A stretch of 59,646 nt of DNA from Pseudoalteromonas prydzensis (GCF_011050055.1 NZ_DRGM01000179.1:1-59646), one strand, 5' to 3'. Shown: positions 36,506-45,968, numbered from the stretch's first letter. Translations and numbers: made by a program. Notes: a model not told the origin generated them from the letters alone.

Positions 36506-37708
36506 TTATGGGGTAACTAGTTGCGGTTTTTGTTTACTCATTTGCAATGCACTCAGTAACCACATAATAAATCCACCAGCAAATAATACTGCGGCGACAT
36601 AGCCGGTTTGATTTGGTTGCGCGCCTTGTGCAATGGCTAAGCCGCCAACCCAAGGACCAATTGCATTGGCAGTATTGAATGCGCATTGTACAAGTGCGCC
36701 AATCATTGCGTGCCCATGGGGCGAGACATCCATCAACATAGTTTGGATAACGGTGCCAAGTCCGACACTAAAACCGATAAAAAATATAACCGCATAAAGT
36801 AACCAAATGTTATGGCTTGCCATGACATAAGTTGCAGCAAAAACGATTGCGCCGACAAGTGCTATACCGGTGGTTTTAAGGGGCGAATGATCTGCCGCCT
36901 TACCTAAAATATAGTTGCCCAGCGTACAACCAATACCGAACATAACCATCGCAATAGATATGGTGTAGGCTGGTGTGTGGGTGACCACTAAAATTGTATC
37001 GGCAATATAAGTATAAATGCAAAATACCCCGCCAAAGCCAACAATAATGATGCCTAAAATTGACCAAACCAGCTTGTTTTTCAGTACGCTTAACTCGCTT
37101 AATAACGACGAAGGGGCTGAATTTTTGGTGTTTGGTATGAACTTTACAATTAGAATTAACGCGACAAGTGCCAGCACTGCGGTGCCCGCTAAACAATAAC
37201 GCCAGCTAAAATTTTGACCGACTAAAGTAACCATAGGCACGCCAACAATCGTTGCAATGGTAAGGCCCATAAATACTTTAGACATAAAGCTGGCGCGTTT
37301 ATTGGCAGGTGCTATATCTGCAGCTAATAAAATGGCAACAGCAAAATAAGCGCCGTGGGGTAAGCCACTTAAAAAGCGAAATAATATAAGCTGCTCTAAT
37401 GAATTAGCAAATGCGCTTAAGCCGTTAAATATAAACATCATCGACACAAATAATAGCAAAGCATTACGTTTGCGCATGTTTGCTGTGGTGATCATAAAAA
37501 ACGGTGCACCGATCACTACGCCAATCGCATAGGCGCTAATGGTATAACCGCTTTGTGCTGGTGTTGAGGCAAATGTTTCGCTGAATAATGGCAGCATCGG
37601 CATCATCGAAAATTCCGATAACCCTAAAATAAAAGTACCCAGTGCAAGTACTAACAAAATAGCGGTAGTGCTTAGCGTATTGTTCACGACGCTAGGTTCA
37701 GGTGACAT
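36506..37708 (-). CDS. MFS efflux transporter, AraJ-like
   Basis: 400-residue, 12-helix major facilitator of the drug/sugar-exporter type, with SEFSMMPMLPLFS in helix 1, FRFLSGLPHGAYFAVA in helix 4 and ANKRASFMSKVFMG at helix 5. I place the start at the ATG at 37708 because AAGGG precedes it. A TTG at 37738 would add ten residues without support. Substrate unknown. Confidence 0.85.
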   Translation of the reverse strand: MSPEPSVVNNTLSTTAILLVLALGTFILGLSEFSMMPMLPLFSETFASTPAQSGYTISAYAIGVVIGAPFFMITTANMRKRNALLLFVSMMFIFNGLSAFANSLEQLILFRFLSGLPHGAYFAVAILLAADIAPANKRASFMSKVFMGLTIATIVGVPMVTLVGQNFSWRYCLAGTAVLALVALILIVKFIPNTKNSAPSSLLSELSVLKNKLVWSILGIIIVGFGGVFCIYTYIADTILVVTHTPAYTISIAMVMFGIGCTLGNYILGKAADHSPLKTTGIALVGAIVFAATYVMASHNIWLLYAVIFFIGFSVGLGTVIQTMLMDVSPHGHAMIGALVQCAFNTANAIGPWVGGLAIAQGAQPNQTGYVAAVLFAGGFIMWLLSALQMSKQKPQLVTP

Positions 37709-38154
37709 AGATAACCCTTGTAAAAAGACTGACGACAAAATATGAATGATTTATTTAATAAAAAGCAGGAAACTGCAATTTTGAAGAATGAATTAAACCG
37801 CAATTGTATGATAAAAATAAGTCAGCGTCTTGCACTAAAAGCAGTGTATTTAGGGCAGAAAATACAATTTTAGCTTACAGCGTTTTTGGCTGAATAGGAA
37901 CGTTCTAATTTTCAATGACTTGATATGAACACTTTGGTTATTAAGCGATATGCTGATGAAAAATAAATTTGCAGTGGTCGTGGCTATTTTGTGTTTTTAG
38001 TGTTTTAACAGCCTTTTAAAGTTATAAGCGTGTTTAAGATAAGGGCAATAAACATCGAGTAAGGGCTTGGGGTGCGACAATTTGTCGCGTGTTCAGTGCT
38101 GTCGTCAAGTTATATACTTTGCTCATCTTAAACCTGTTGTAATTAAAGAATAAA
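37709..38154. promoter_or_regulatory. 446-base divergent intergenic region with a 15-base palindrome
   Basis: No supported gene. It must hold the MFS promoter (-) and the copper-receptor promoter (+). A perfect palindrome, GCGACAA-T-TTGTCGC at 38074-38088, lies 67 bases before the receptor start and is a candidate operator. The regulator is not identified. Confidence 0.55.
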
Positions 38155-40311
38155 ATGAGCAACCACAATTCAGTTATCAATTCACGTTATGCACTTTCTC
38201 CGTTAGCACTTTGCATAGCGAGTTTAGTCTCTCCTTATGTACTTGCTGATGATTCAATTGAAGTGATTGAAGTTCAAGGCCAAAACGTTAACAGTCATGC
38301 AAATTTAGGTTCTGCTGAACAGCTTTTAACTGAGTTGGGGGTAGATTTTTCTGCGGCAGGTGGCGTCTCTAGTTTACCTATATTAAATGGCATGATGGGC
38401 GATAGAGTTAAAGTACTGGTCGATGGTGCAGATATTACCGCGGCCTGTGGCAATCAAATGAATCCGCCTTTGTCGTATATTTCAGCTAATCAGCTATCGT
38501 CTTATCAAGTGGTTGCAGGTATTTCGCCAGTAAGCGCTGGTGGCGATAACATTGCCGGCGTCATTGTAGTAAACACCATTGCCCCGCAATATGGTGAAAG
38601 TGATAAGTTAGCGTGGCATTCTGGTTATGTGTCGGCGCAGTATCGCAGTGTAAGCAATGCGCAAGCGGTAGGTGTTGGCGCACGACTTGCCAGTGACAGC
38701 TTTAGTTTAAATTATCAAGGTGCCTTTGAAGACGCTGATAGTTATGATGATGGTAACGGTGATTTAGTATTAGATACTCTATATCGTGTGCAAAATCATG
38801 CATTAACTGCAGCGCTACGAGATGAAAAACAACAGTTAGTGGTTAAATTAATGCATCAAAAAATACCGTTTCAGGGCTTTGCTAATCAATATATGGATAT
38901 GACGGATAATACTAGTTATGGTTTAGTCACTCAGTATAAACGCCAGCTTGACAGCGGTGAGTTTCAAGCGCAAATAAACTTTAACGATGTAAAGCACGAA
39001 ATGGGTTTTTTCAGCGCTGAAAAAACCGGCATGATGCCGATGAATACCGACGCACAAGATATCAGCTATCAACTTAATTGGCGTTTAAACCTTGATGCTG
39101 ACACAGTATTACTGCTTGGCCAAGAATACTATGGTTACCGCATTGATGATTGGTGGCCTGCCCTTGAAGGCTCAATGATGATGGGGCCTAACGACTATGT
39201 AAATATTAATGACGGTGAACGCGACCGCTACACTGGTTTTGTTGAGCTGCAAAAGCAGCTAAATAACAACTGGTGGGTCTCTGCTGGTACGCGTATTGAA
39301 TATGTGCAAACTAATGCAGGCGAAGTGCAGCCATATTCAGACATGACCATGGGCGATGGCATGAATGGCATGTCAGGTATGGGTAATATGCCAGCAATGA
39401 ATATGACAGATCCAAACCAAGATGCGGCAAAAGAATTTAATGCCATGGATCGCGCGCGCAGTGACACGCTTGTGGATGCCAGCCTATTATTACGCTACCA
39501 AATTAGTAATGAAGATGAACTACAATTTGGCTTAGCACGTAAAAATCGCGCGCCTAATTTATATGAACGTTATAGCTGGGGTGTCAGCACCATGTCGACC
39601 AATATGATTGGTTGGTTTGGTGATGGTAATGGTTATATTGGTAACCCAGACTTAGCAGCCGAAACCGCGCATACCATCAGCACCAGTTACACTAAATCGG
39701 CAAAAGATGGTCAGTGGCAACTCACAGCCAATGCTTGGTATACCCAAGTAAATGATTATATTGATGTTACTGTTGTTGGCAGCACTAACCGTACTGATAT
39801 GTCAGTAACACAACGTAATACCTTACAATTTACCAATTTAGACGCCACACTTTATGGTACTAAGCTTGAAGGTATTATCCGTGTTGTTGATAGTAAAAAT
39901 GCAGGTACATGGGATCTAACAGCCGCGCTTACTAGCACCCGTGGCGAGCGTGATGACAGTGATGATCCGTTATATCAAATAATGCCATTGCACAGCAAAA
40001 TAGCCCTTGAGCAACAACTCGGTAAATGGCAAAACTCATTAAGCTGGCAGTGGGTAGATAGCAAAACGCGCGTTGATCCGCGTCGTATTGAAAATCTAAC
40101 AGGCAACTATAGCTTAGTGAATCTAACAACCAAGGCGACATGGGATAAGCTAACCATTAGGTTGGCAATTACTAACTTACTTGATCAATACTATCAACAG
40201 CCGTTAGGCGGAGTCAGTATTGCTGATTTTAAAACTGATATGAGCCAAGGCTTCAGCCAATTAGCAGGACAAGGGCGATCGGTTAATGCCGGTATCAGCT
40301 ATGCGTTTTAA
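38155..40311 (+). CDS. OprC/NosA-like TonB-dependent receptor, putative copper uptake
   Basis: 718-residue outer-membrane receptor. It has a signal peptide (about 1-31) and a short plug with VKVLVDGADITAACGNQMNP. That stretch holds a CxxxM pair (Cys98, Met102), the copper-binding motif known from Pseudomonas OprC. The barrel ends in a terminal phenylalanine. A methionine-rich loop (about residues 397-422, with DGMNGMSGMGNMPAMNM) supports copper. The OprC/NosA family imports copper, in some species for nitrous oxide reductase; no nos genes are in view. Substrate is family inference. Confidence 0.82.
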   Translation: MSNHNSVINSRYALSPLALCIASLVSPYVLADDSIEVIEVQGQNVNSHANLGSAEQLLTELGVDFSAAGGVSSLPILNGMMGDRVKVLVDGADITAACGNQMNPPLSYISANQLSSYQVVAGISPVSAGGDNIAGVIVVNTIAPQYGESDKLAWHSGYVSAQYRSVSNAQAVGVGARLASDSFSLNYQGAFEDADSYDDGNGDLVLDTLYRVQNHALTAALRDEKQQLVVKLMHQKIPFQGFANQYMDMTDNTSYGLVTQYKRQLDSGEFQAQINFNDVKHEMGFFSAEKTGMMPMNTDAQDISYQLNWRLNLDADTVLLLGQEYYGYRIDDWWPALEGSMMMGPNDYVNINDGERDRYTGFVELQKQLNNNWWVSAGTRIEYVQTNAGEVQPYSDMTMGDGMNGMSGMGNMPAMNMTDPNQDAAKEFNAMDRARSDTLVDASLLLRYQISNEDELQFGLARKNRAPNLYERYSWGVSTMSTNMIGWFGDGNGYIGNPDLAAETAHTISTSYTKSAKDGQWQLTANAWYTQVNDYIDVTVVGSTNRTDMSVTQRNTLQFTNLDATLYGTKLEGIIRVVDSKNAGTWDLTAALTSTRGERDDSDDPLYQIMPLHSKIALEQQLGKWQNSLSWQWVDSKTRVDPRRIENLTGNYSLVNLTTKATWDKLTIRLAITNLLDQYYQQPLGGVSIADFKTDMSQGFSQLAGQGRSVNAGISYAF

Positions 40312-40327
40312 GTAATTTACCTAAAGT

Positions 40328-40351
40328 TAGCCATGATGCTCACCATGGCTA
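40328..40351. terminator. Hairpin between convergent genes
   Basis: Stem TAGCCATG / CATGGCTA with an 8-base loop, between the receptor (+) and LysR (-) stop codons. Weak T content. Confidence 0.45.
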
Positions 40352-40353
40352 CC

Positions 40354-41232
40354 TTACTGCTGATGACAAAAATTTATAAACTGCGCCAGCAACGGGGTTT
40401 TATATTTGTCTTTATGCATTACTAACCAAAATTGCCTTTGCATGGAGTGGTTTAAATTAAGTTTTGTAACGCGGCCATCTTTTAAAGCGTAGTGAGCGGC
40501 TAATGAGGATAAACACCCCAGCCCTAACCCTTCAGCAACGCAATTGATCAGTGCCTCTGTTGTGTTGAGTTCAAAACTTTGACTCCAATTATCGATATGC
40601 GTAGCGAGGTTTTGTAAAAAGAATGAGCGTGAACCAGAGCCAGCTTCCCTCAATACCCATTCGCTGTTTGTTAAATCATTAAAACTAAGCTGTGATTTTG
40701 CAGCTAAAGGGTGGGATAGCGGTGCAATAATACACATAGAGTCTTGGCTAAACACGGTTGAGACTAAGTCGCTCTGCTGGGCTTGGCCTTCTATTAGCGC
40801 AATATCGAGCTCAAAATCGCGCAGTTTTTGACAAATAAGCTCAGAATTTGAAATAAAAACCTGCTGAGAATAATGCTGCTGTTGTTGGCGAAATCCACTG
40901 AGTATAGAGGGCAAAACATGATTACCAATGGTATCGCTGGCACCTATTTTTAACGTGCCGCTGGCTTTTGCTTGGGGCGAAAAAAGCACCTTAATATCAT
41001 TTGCTCTGTGTAGTAACTCATCGGCAAGAGGCAGTAATTTTTGCCCTTCTTGATTTAAAATTAAGCGATGATTAACCCGGTCAAACAGTGGATGGCCTAA
41101 TTGCTTTTCAAGCTCGCTAAGCGCCATACTGAGTGCTGCTTTAGACAAGTAAAGCCGCTCTGAGGCTGCGCTAAGCGTTGCATGCTGGGTAATACCTACA
41201 AACACTTTAAGTTGTTTAAGAGAAATATTCAT
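40354..41232 (-). CDS. LysR-family transcriptional regulator
   Basis: 292 residues. The N-terminal winged HTH (1-62) has LSAASERLYLSKAALSMALS; the periplasmic-binding-protein-like co-inducer domain spans about 90-290. It is divergent from a TDT transporter gene with 110 bases between starts, the usual LysR layout, so the transporter is the likely target. Effector unknown. Confidence 0.9.
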   Translation of the reverse strand: MNISLKQLKVFVGITQHATLSAASERLYLSKAALSMALSELEKQLGHPLFDRVNHRLILNQEGQKLLPLADELLHRANDIKVLFSPQAKASGTLKIGASDTIGNHVLPSILSGFRQQQQHYSQQVFISNSELICQKLRDFELDIALIEGQAQQSDLVSTVFSQDSMCIIAPLSHPLAAKSQLSFNDLTNSEWVLREAGSGSRSFFLQNLATHIDNWSQSFELNTTEALINCVAEGLGLGCLSSLAAHYALKDGRVTKLNLNHSMQRQFWLVMHKDKYKTPLLAQFINFCHQQ

Positions 41233-41342
41233 GAGCTTGACGTTTAGTTTTTATGAACATGTGTTCTATATAATTAGATTTAACTAAACAAAATGCAAGA
41301 TTAAACTTCTTTATAAGACAAACAGTGAATGTGGAGTAGAGA

Positions 41343-42320
41343 ATGTTTAAGTGTATAAAAGCCAAAGTAATAACTGCACCCACCCCAATGGGGGGATTAG
41401 CATTAGGCATAGCCAGCCTTGGTTGGGCTTGGGAAAATATGTTTAATGTAAATGGCGCAGCGCAATACACAGGGGCGGCAATTGCGAGCGTATTATTGTT
41501 AATACTTGGCTTAAAATTTTTACTGCACCCGCAATTACTAAAAGCCGATTTAGCGCACCCGGTTGTAGGTAGTGTGGTGCCTACTTTTGCTATGGCAACT
41601 TTGGTGGTATCTAATTCGTTAGGGCATTTTAACTCCTTAGCAGGGGATGTGCTTTGGGTAGGCGCATTTTTATTGCACTTGGGATTTTTACTGAGCTTTA
41701 TCCTTCATCGTGTTGGTGAATTTAAAATTGAGCACATGGTGCCAAGTTGGTTTGTACCACCGGTGGGGATTATTGTTGCCGATGTAGCGTTCTCGGGTAA
41801 CCCAGCACTGCTTTTTTTAGCACAAGGGGCACTTTATTTTGGCATGTTAATGTACGCAGTCATGTTGCCGTTAATGATTTACCGGATAATATTTGCTGAG
41901 CACATTCCTGATGCTGCACAGCCCACATTGGCTATCTTAGCGGCGCCGGCAAGCTTATCATTGGCGGGGTATTTCACTGTAGTGACCCAGCCGTCGCCCG
42001 TGATAATAGGGGGGTTATTTGGTATTGCCATACTAATGACATTAATTATTTATACGGCATTTTTTAAATTACTACGACGCACGTTTTGCCCAGGATTTGC
42101 TGCATTTACTTTTCCCATGGTTATTGGTGCTACGGCGTTATTTAAACTCGCGGATTGGATGCTAACTATGAATGTTGATGTGCAGTTTATCAAGCAAATA
42201 CATCATTTAGCGGTCGTTGAATTGCTAGTAGCAAGCGCTGTGGTGAGCTATGTCGCGATCCGTTATATGCATTATTTTAGCCCCTTGGCTTTAAAGCGGC
42301 TAGAGGAAAGGAAATTATAA
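41343..42320 (+). CDS. TDT-family (TehA/SLAC1-like) transporter
   Basis: 325-residue inner-membrane protein with about ten hydrophobic helices. Start APTPMGGLALGIASLGWAWE and the later HMVPSWFVPPVGIIVADV match the tellurite-resistance/dicarboxylate transporter family, whose members are anion channels or C4-dicarboxylate/sulfite exporters. The divergent LysR gene probably regulates it. The exact anion cannot be told. Confidence 0.85.
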   Translation: MFKCIKAKVITAPTPMGGLALGIASLGWAWENMFNVNGAAQYTGAAIASVLLLILGLKFLLHPQLLKADLAHPVVGSVVPTFAMATLVVSNSLGHFNSLAGDVLWVGAFLLHLGFLLSFILHRVGEFKIEHMVPSWFVPPVGIIVADVAFSGNPALLFLAQGALYFGMLMYAVMLPLMIYRIIFAEHIPDAAQPTLAILAAPASLSLAGYFTVVTQPSPVIIGGLFGIAILMTLIIYTAFFKLLRRTFCPGFAAFTFPMVIGATALFKLADWMLTMNVDVQFIKQIHHLAVVELLVASAVVSYVAIRYMHYFSPLALKRLEERKL

Positions 42321-42396
42321 TAGGTGGAATATAGAACGAAGAGGCAATAATTAGATTTTGCCTCTGCGGTTAATTATTATTTTAGCGACAGTTAAA

Positions 42397-42415
42397 AAGA
42401 GCCCAAAGGGCTCTT
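42397..42415 (-). terminator. Terminator of the cyanophycinase gene
   Basis: 8-bp stem AAGAGCCC / GGGCTCTT with loop AAA. On the minus strand it is followed by TTTTTAACTG. Confidence 0.8.
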
Positions 42416-42426
42416 AACTGGGGGAA

Positions 42427-43827
42427 TTAATAAGGATTGGTGGGTGAATAGAAATTGCCGTTGTTACCATTAATGCTCACGTCTAGTTGCACACTATTAT
42501 GAGCGTGGTTAACCACATTGTAGTTATCGCCAGTCAGTAGTTTTATTCTATTAACATCTTGATAGTTAACGGGGCTACCGCATTGCAATGTCACTCTTTG
42601 CGTATTAGCTGTTTCTTTAAAGATGTAAACTTCATTGCTGCCGTCAACAACACCTGCACCAGAGGCATCGATGAACAGTGAGGTGGCTTCACTGGCTGCA
42701 ATAGAAAAGTACTGATTGCTGTGATGGCCTAAAGACACGATGGCGCGCCCCATTCTGTCACGTTCTTGGAAGTGCGTATCGGTTAAGCTGTTATCTAATA
42801 CAGGAACGTCGATAAAGCGACTGCTGAAGTTAAGTGTTTCATGACAAAAATCAGTAACCACTTCATCGGACACTGCGCCGGCAACGCCATCTGGGTCGTA
42901 CACACTGTTTGCCATTAATGCCATGCCGGCAGACGTTCCGCCAACGACACCACCTTTATCAAAAACATGTTGCACAGCGGTTTGTACTTTTGTGCCTTGC
43001 CATTGATTAAGATAATCTGATTGGTCACCGCCTGCAATCCAGACAAACTCGGCGCTGCGGATAGCCCAGTCAACATAGTCATCATTCGCTTTGTTGCGAG
43101 TATCAATGATCAGTGTTTCTACTGAGTCGGCATTCATTAAGTTCAATAAATAATCGTTGTAGGCGTCAGTACCTGAGGTTCTAAGCACAACAACATCGGC
43201 ACCGCTGCCAACATGGTTGGCAACGCGATTACTAAATGCTTGATCAACATCACTACCACCGCCCATCAGTAATACAGCACCTTGATCAGCTGTTAATGTG
43301 TTGCATGAATCAGCACTGCCACCTTGTAAATATGCTTGTAATGAACCTGGCTTTGCAGGGCGAGAGCTATAGCCACAATCACCGCTGCCACTTCCTCCAC
43401 CGGTGTTACTACCTTCACCAAAATTGACCGTTAAATCGTACCAGCCCGTACCCGAGTAACGCGTTACTTTTACATAATAAGTACTCGTTGCTTGTGCAGT
43501 ATAACTGCCTGTTTCTGGTACATTGCTAGTTGCCCCTTCGGCAACAGCAGCTCCTGTTTCTTGGTATAATGCCCAGTCAAAATCGTCGTTAGCGTTGTGG
43601 TCAAGGTTGACCTCAATAGGCCCGACTTGAGTTACTTCAAAGCTAAACCAATCAGTATCATTGCGACTCAACGAGCCTGCAACGGTGGTATTACTACAAA
43701 GTGGGGTATTTGCATTGCTTTCAGTGTCGTTTGCTTCAACTTCGTTTGTTAAGCAAGCATTGCTTGGAAACGAAAAAAACATGCACGCGGCTAGTGATCC
43801 ATTAAGAATTGAGAGTTTTCTTTTCAT
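42427..43827 (-). CDS. Secreted cyanophycinase-like S51 peptidase with a pre-peptidase domain
   Basis: 466 residues. Signal peptide (about 1-24), then a PPC-type beta domain (about 27-138, NEVEANDTESNANTP start and YYVKVTRYSGTGWYDLTV end), a Gly/Ser linker (139-148), and an S51 catalytic domain. The nucleophile Ser299 is in VVGGTSAGMAL, and FQERDRMGRAI is the cyanophycinase-type segment. The enzyme family releases Asp-Arg dipeptides from cyanophycin, the nitrogen store of cyanobacteria. Export and the PPC domain suggest feeding on extracellular polymer. Its ribosome site is inside a potential hairpin behind a small upstream ORF. Confidence 0.85.
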   Translation of the reverse strand: MKRKLSILNGSLAACMFFSFPSNACLTNEVEANDTESNANTPLCSNTTVAGSLSRNDTDWFSFEVTQVGPIEVNLDHNANDDFDWALYQETGAAVAEGATSNVPETGSYTAQATSTYYVKVTRYSGTGWYDLTVNFGEGSNTGGGSGSGDCGYSSRPAKPGSLQAYLQGGSADSCNTLTADQGAVLLMGGGSDVDQAFSNRVANHVGSGADVVVLRTSGTDAYNDYLLNLMNADSVETLIIDTRNKANDDYVDWAIRSAEFVWIAGGDQSDYLNQWQGTKVQTAVQHVFDKGGVVGGTSAGMALMANSVYDPDGVAGAVSDEVVTDFCHETLNFSSRFIDVPVLDNSLTDTHFQERDRMGRAIVSLGHHSNQYFSIAASEATSLFIDASGAGVVDGSNEVYIFKETANTQRVTLQCGSPVNYQDVNRIKLLTGDNYNVVNHAHNSVQLDVSINGNNGNFYSPTNPY

Positions 43828-43834
43828 TATTGTT

Positions 43835-43900
43835 ACCTGAATTTTAATTACATAGAAGCCTTCCTACTACGAGGCATTATTGTTTTTAAATTATTCAGGT
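43835..43900 (-). promoter_or_regulatory. Potential hairpin sequestering the cyanophycinase ribosome site
   Basis: In the minus-strand mRNA, ACCTGAAT (43900-43893) starts four bases after the leader ORF stop and pairs perfectly with ATTCAGGT (43842-43835), which contains the AGGT ribosome site 7 bases before the cyanophycinase ATG. A further TTTAA/TTAAA pairing adjoins it. A ribosome finishing the leader ORF would cover the first arm and free the second. Confidence 0.5.
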
Positions 43901-43904
43901 TTTT

Positions 43905-43988
43905 TTATTCGTCGAACCATTCACTTAAATGATAGTTGACAGAACATTCTTGAGGAGCACTAGGAGCGATAATAAATAGTTTGTTCAT
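43905..43988 (-). CDS. Candidate 27-residue leader peptide upstream of cyanophycinase
   Basis: ATG at 43988 behind an excellent TAGGAGG ribosome site, 27 codons. It begins MNKLFIIAPSAPQECS and ends HLSEWFDE. No signal peptide of normal length. It is on the cyanophycinase strand, 77 bases upstream of its start. The strong ribosome site and the anti-ribosome-site sequence right after the stop suggest a regulatory leader. It could instead be a free small peptide. Confidence 0.5.
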   Translation of the reverse strand: MNKLFIIAPSAPQECSVNYHLSEWFDE

Positions 43989-44124
43989 TTATGCCTCCTA
44001 AGTGATTATTGGTGTGTTTCAGCATTATTGCTGAATACTAAATATTACATTCAGAGGTTTTATTTGCAACTATTTATTAACTTTTATTTCACTTTAATCT
44101 CAAGTTTTTGTTTTTATTGATTTA

Positions 44125-44295
44125 TCAACACGCTTCATGGTTTAAAGTGTCTATTTGCTGTTCTTGAGCCAGTAGTGCCAATCTTTCACGTTCAGCTTTA
44201 GACACATAAGCAGGCTTATTACTTTTATGTAATTTTGCATTTGCGCGCTTATCTTTGTTATTAAACTTTGTAACGATTTTCTTTCTGCGATTCAT
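44125..44295 (-). CDS. DUF2986 family small basic protein
   Basis: 56 residues beginning MNRRKKIVTKFNNKDKRA and containing KPAYVSKAERERLALLA, the pattern of the DUF2986 family of marine gammaproteobacteria. Function unknown. The lysine- and arginine-rich N-terminal half suggests nucleic-acid or ribosome contact. GCCACCCCG precedes the ATG, so the ribosome site is poor. Divergent from the dipeptidase gene. Confidence 0.75.
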   Translation of the reverse strand: MNRRKKIVTKFNNKDKRANAKLHKSNKPAYVSKAERERLALLAQEQQIDTLNHEAC

Positions 44296-44477
44296 CGGGG
44301 TGGCTTATACGCTTAAAAATGGTGGCATAGTATACAGCGTAATAAGTACTATAAGCTATCGAATTATTTACTGGTTAGAAAATAGCCGCGATGGCAGTGA
44401 CAAAGCTGGCATCATGATCACCAACAGCGTTACACTTAGGGCTTAATTTGGTCTTTCAATTTAAATAGGATCTCGCT

Positions 44478-45968
44478 TTGAAACAGTTTTTTTTAGCAAG
44501 TTTTGCATTATTAGCACTTAATGCTAATGCCAATATTAATAACCACAGCGATGCTGCTGCCGACTACGCAGTCAAAACATATCAAGATGCGCAAATTCAT
44601 ACCTTAGCTAATTTAGTATCATTCCCGACGGTTAATAAAGACGGCATCAATACGCCCGATAATCCCGACTTTATTGGCTTTAAAGCGCTTTTAAAAATGA
44701 AAGCTGCAGAGCTTGGTTTTGATTACCAAGATTTAGGTTACACAGTGTTAATTGGTATGGGTCAGCAAACAGATAAAGTAACCATAGTAACCCATGGCGA
44801 TGTGCAACCTGCCAACGCAAGTAAGTGGAAAAAAAGCCCGTTTGAAATAGATAGTACCTCAGAGCCTGGTAAATTAATTGCCCGTGGAACAGAAGACGAC
44901 AAAGGTGCCATTGCCACCGCACTTTATGCGATGAAAGCGATTAAAGACCAAGGTATAACGCTTGATAACCGTATTGAGCTGATGATTTACTTAGCGGAAG
45001 AGTCTGATTGGGGGCCGCTTGAAGAGTTTATGAAAAGTTATCAGCAGCCTAAATATGCGGTCACTATTGATGCGTCATACCCAGTGGTTGTCGCGGAAAA
45101 AGGTTGGAGCTTAATTGCACCAACGTTTAATGCTACCTCAGCACAAACAGGGGTGTATGTAAGTGAACTTAGCGGCGGCGCTTTTAAAAGCCAAATACCA
45201 GAAGATGCGAGTGTGGTATTACATAACGCCGATACTGCGTTAGTCAGCAAACTTAAACATGCAGCGAGTGCGCTTAACGCTGTGGAATTTAACTTTAGCG
45301 AGCAAGCTGATGGTGTTGTTATCAGCGTAAAAGGGTTGTCTGCCCATTCATCAGAGCCAGAATCAGGGGTTAACGCCATTGCTTACTTAGCGGAAGTTTT
45401 TAAAGGTGTTGAGCTTGAGAATAACAGTGATGGTCAAACTATTGCGTTTATTAATCAGCTAATTGGTCTTGATATACATGGCAAACAGTTTGGTGATATT
45501 GCTTATGAACATGACTTTATGGGACCTATGACAGTAGCACCAACGCTTATTGAACGTGATGGTAATGAACTCACACTGGCCGTGAATTTACGTCGTCCAA
45601 TGGGTAAAGATGAAGCGCTATTACGTACGCAAATTGATACCGCACTGAGTAATTGGCAACTGCGTAATAACGTAACGTTATCTGGTGTTGATGTGGTGAT
45701 TGGCACGCCAATGTTGCTCGACAGCGCACCTCATGCACAAGCATTATTAGATATTTTTAAACACTTTACCGGTGATCAAGAGGCTGGATTTGTATCAATT
45801 GGCGGCGGTACCAATGCAAAGTTATTTGATAATGCAGTATCGTTTGGGCCATCAATGCCAGGTAAGCGCTACACCGGCCACTCAGAGCATGAGTTTATTA
45901 CCTTAGAGCAACTTAAGTTAAACCTTAAAATGTATACAGCAATGATGATAAAGCTGGGTAATATGTAA
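44478..45968 (+). CDS. Exported M20-family dipeptidase
   Basis: 496 residues with a signal peptide (MKQFFLASFALLALNANA). It is a PepV-like zinc metallopeptidase. Metal-ligand motifs: THGDVQP (near 109), GTEDDKG (near 140), AEESDWG (near 175), and GHSEHEF (near 475). A dimerisation/lid domain carries GLSAHSSEPESGVNA. Located beside a secreted cyanophycinase, it could cleave the released Asp-Arg dipeptides, but the two genes are not in one operon, so this link is inference. TAGGA precedes the start region. Confidence 0.87.
   Translation: MKQFFLASFALLALNANANINNHSDAAADYAVKTYQDAQIHTLANLVSFPTVNKDGINTPDNPDFIGFKALLKMKAAELGFDYQDLGYTVLIGMGQQTDKVTIVTHGDVQPANASKWKKSPFEIDSTSEPGKLIARGTEDDKGAIATALYAMKAIKDQGITLDNRIELMIYLAEESDWGPLEEFMKSYQQPKYAVTIDASYPVVVAEKGWSLIAPTFNATSAQTGVYVSELSGGAFKSQIPEDASVVLHNADTALVSKLKHAASALNAVEFNFSEQADGVVISVKGLSAHSSEPESGVNAIAYLAEVFKGVELENNSDGQTIAFINQLIGLDIHGKQFGDIAYEHDFMGPMTVAPTLIERDGNELTLAVNLRRPMGKDEALLRTQIDTALSNWQLRNNVTLSGVDVVIGTPMLLDSAPHAQALLDIFKHFTGDQEAGFVSIGGGTNAKLFDNAVSFGPSMPGKRYTGHSEHEFITLEQLKLNLKMYTAMMIKLGNM

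Noticed and set aside
37709..38154. Short ORFs such as a 13-codon frame near 37926
   Set aside because: No ribosome site and no family pattern.
41216..41470. 84-codon minus-strand ORF between the LysR and TDT genes
   Set aside because: It is mostly antisense to the TDT gene start and overlaps the LysR start; no protein-like pattern.
44255..44446. 63-codon plus-strand ORF before the dipeptidase
   Set aside because: It is partly antisense to the DUF2986 gene, which has a recognisable family pattern; the plus-strand frame does not.
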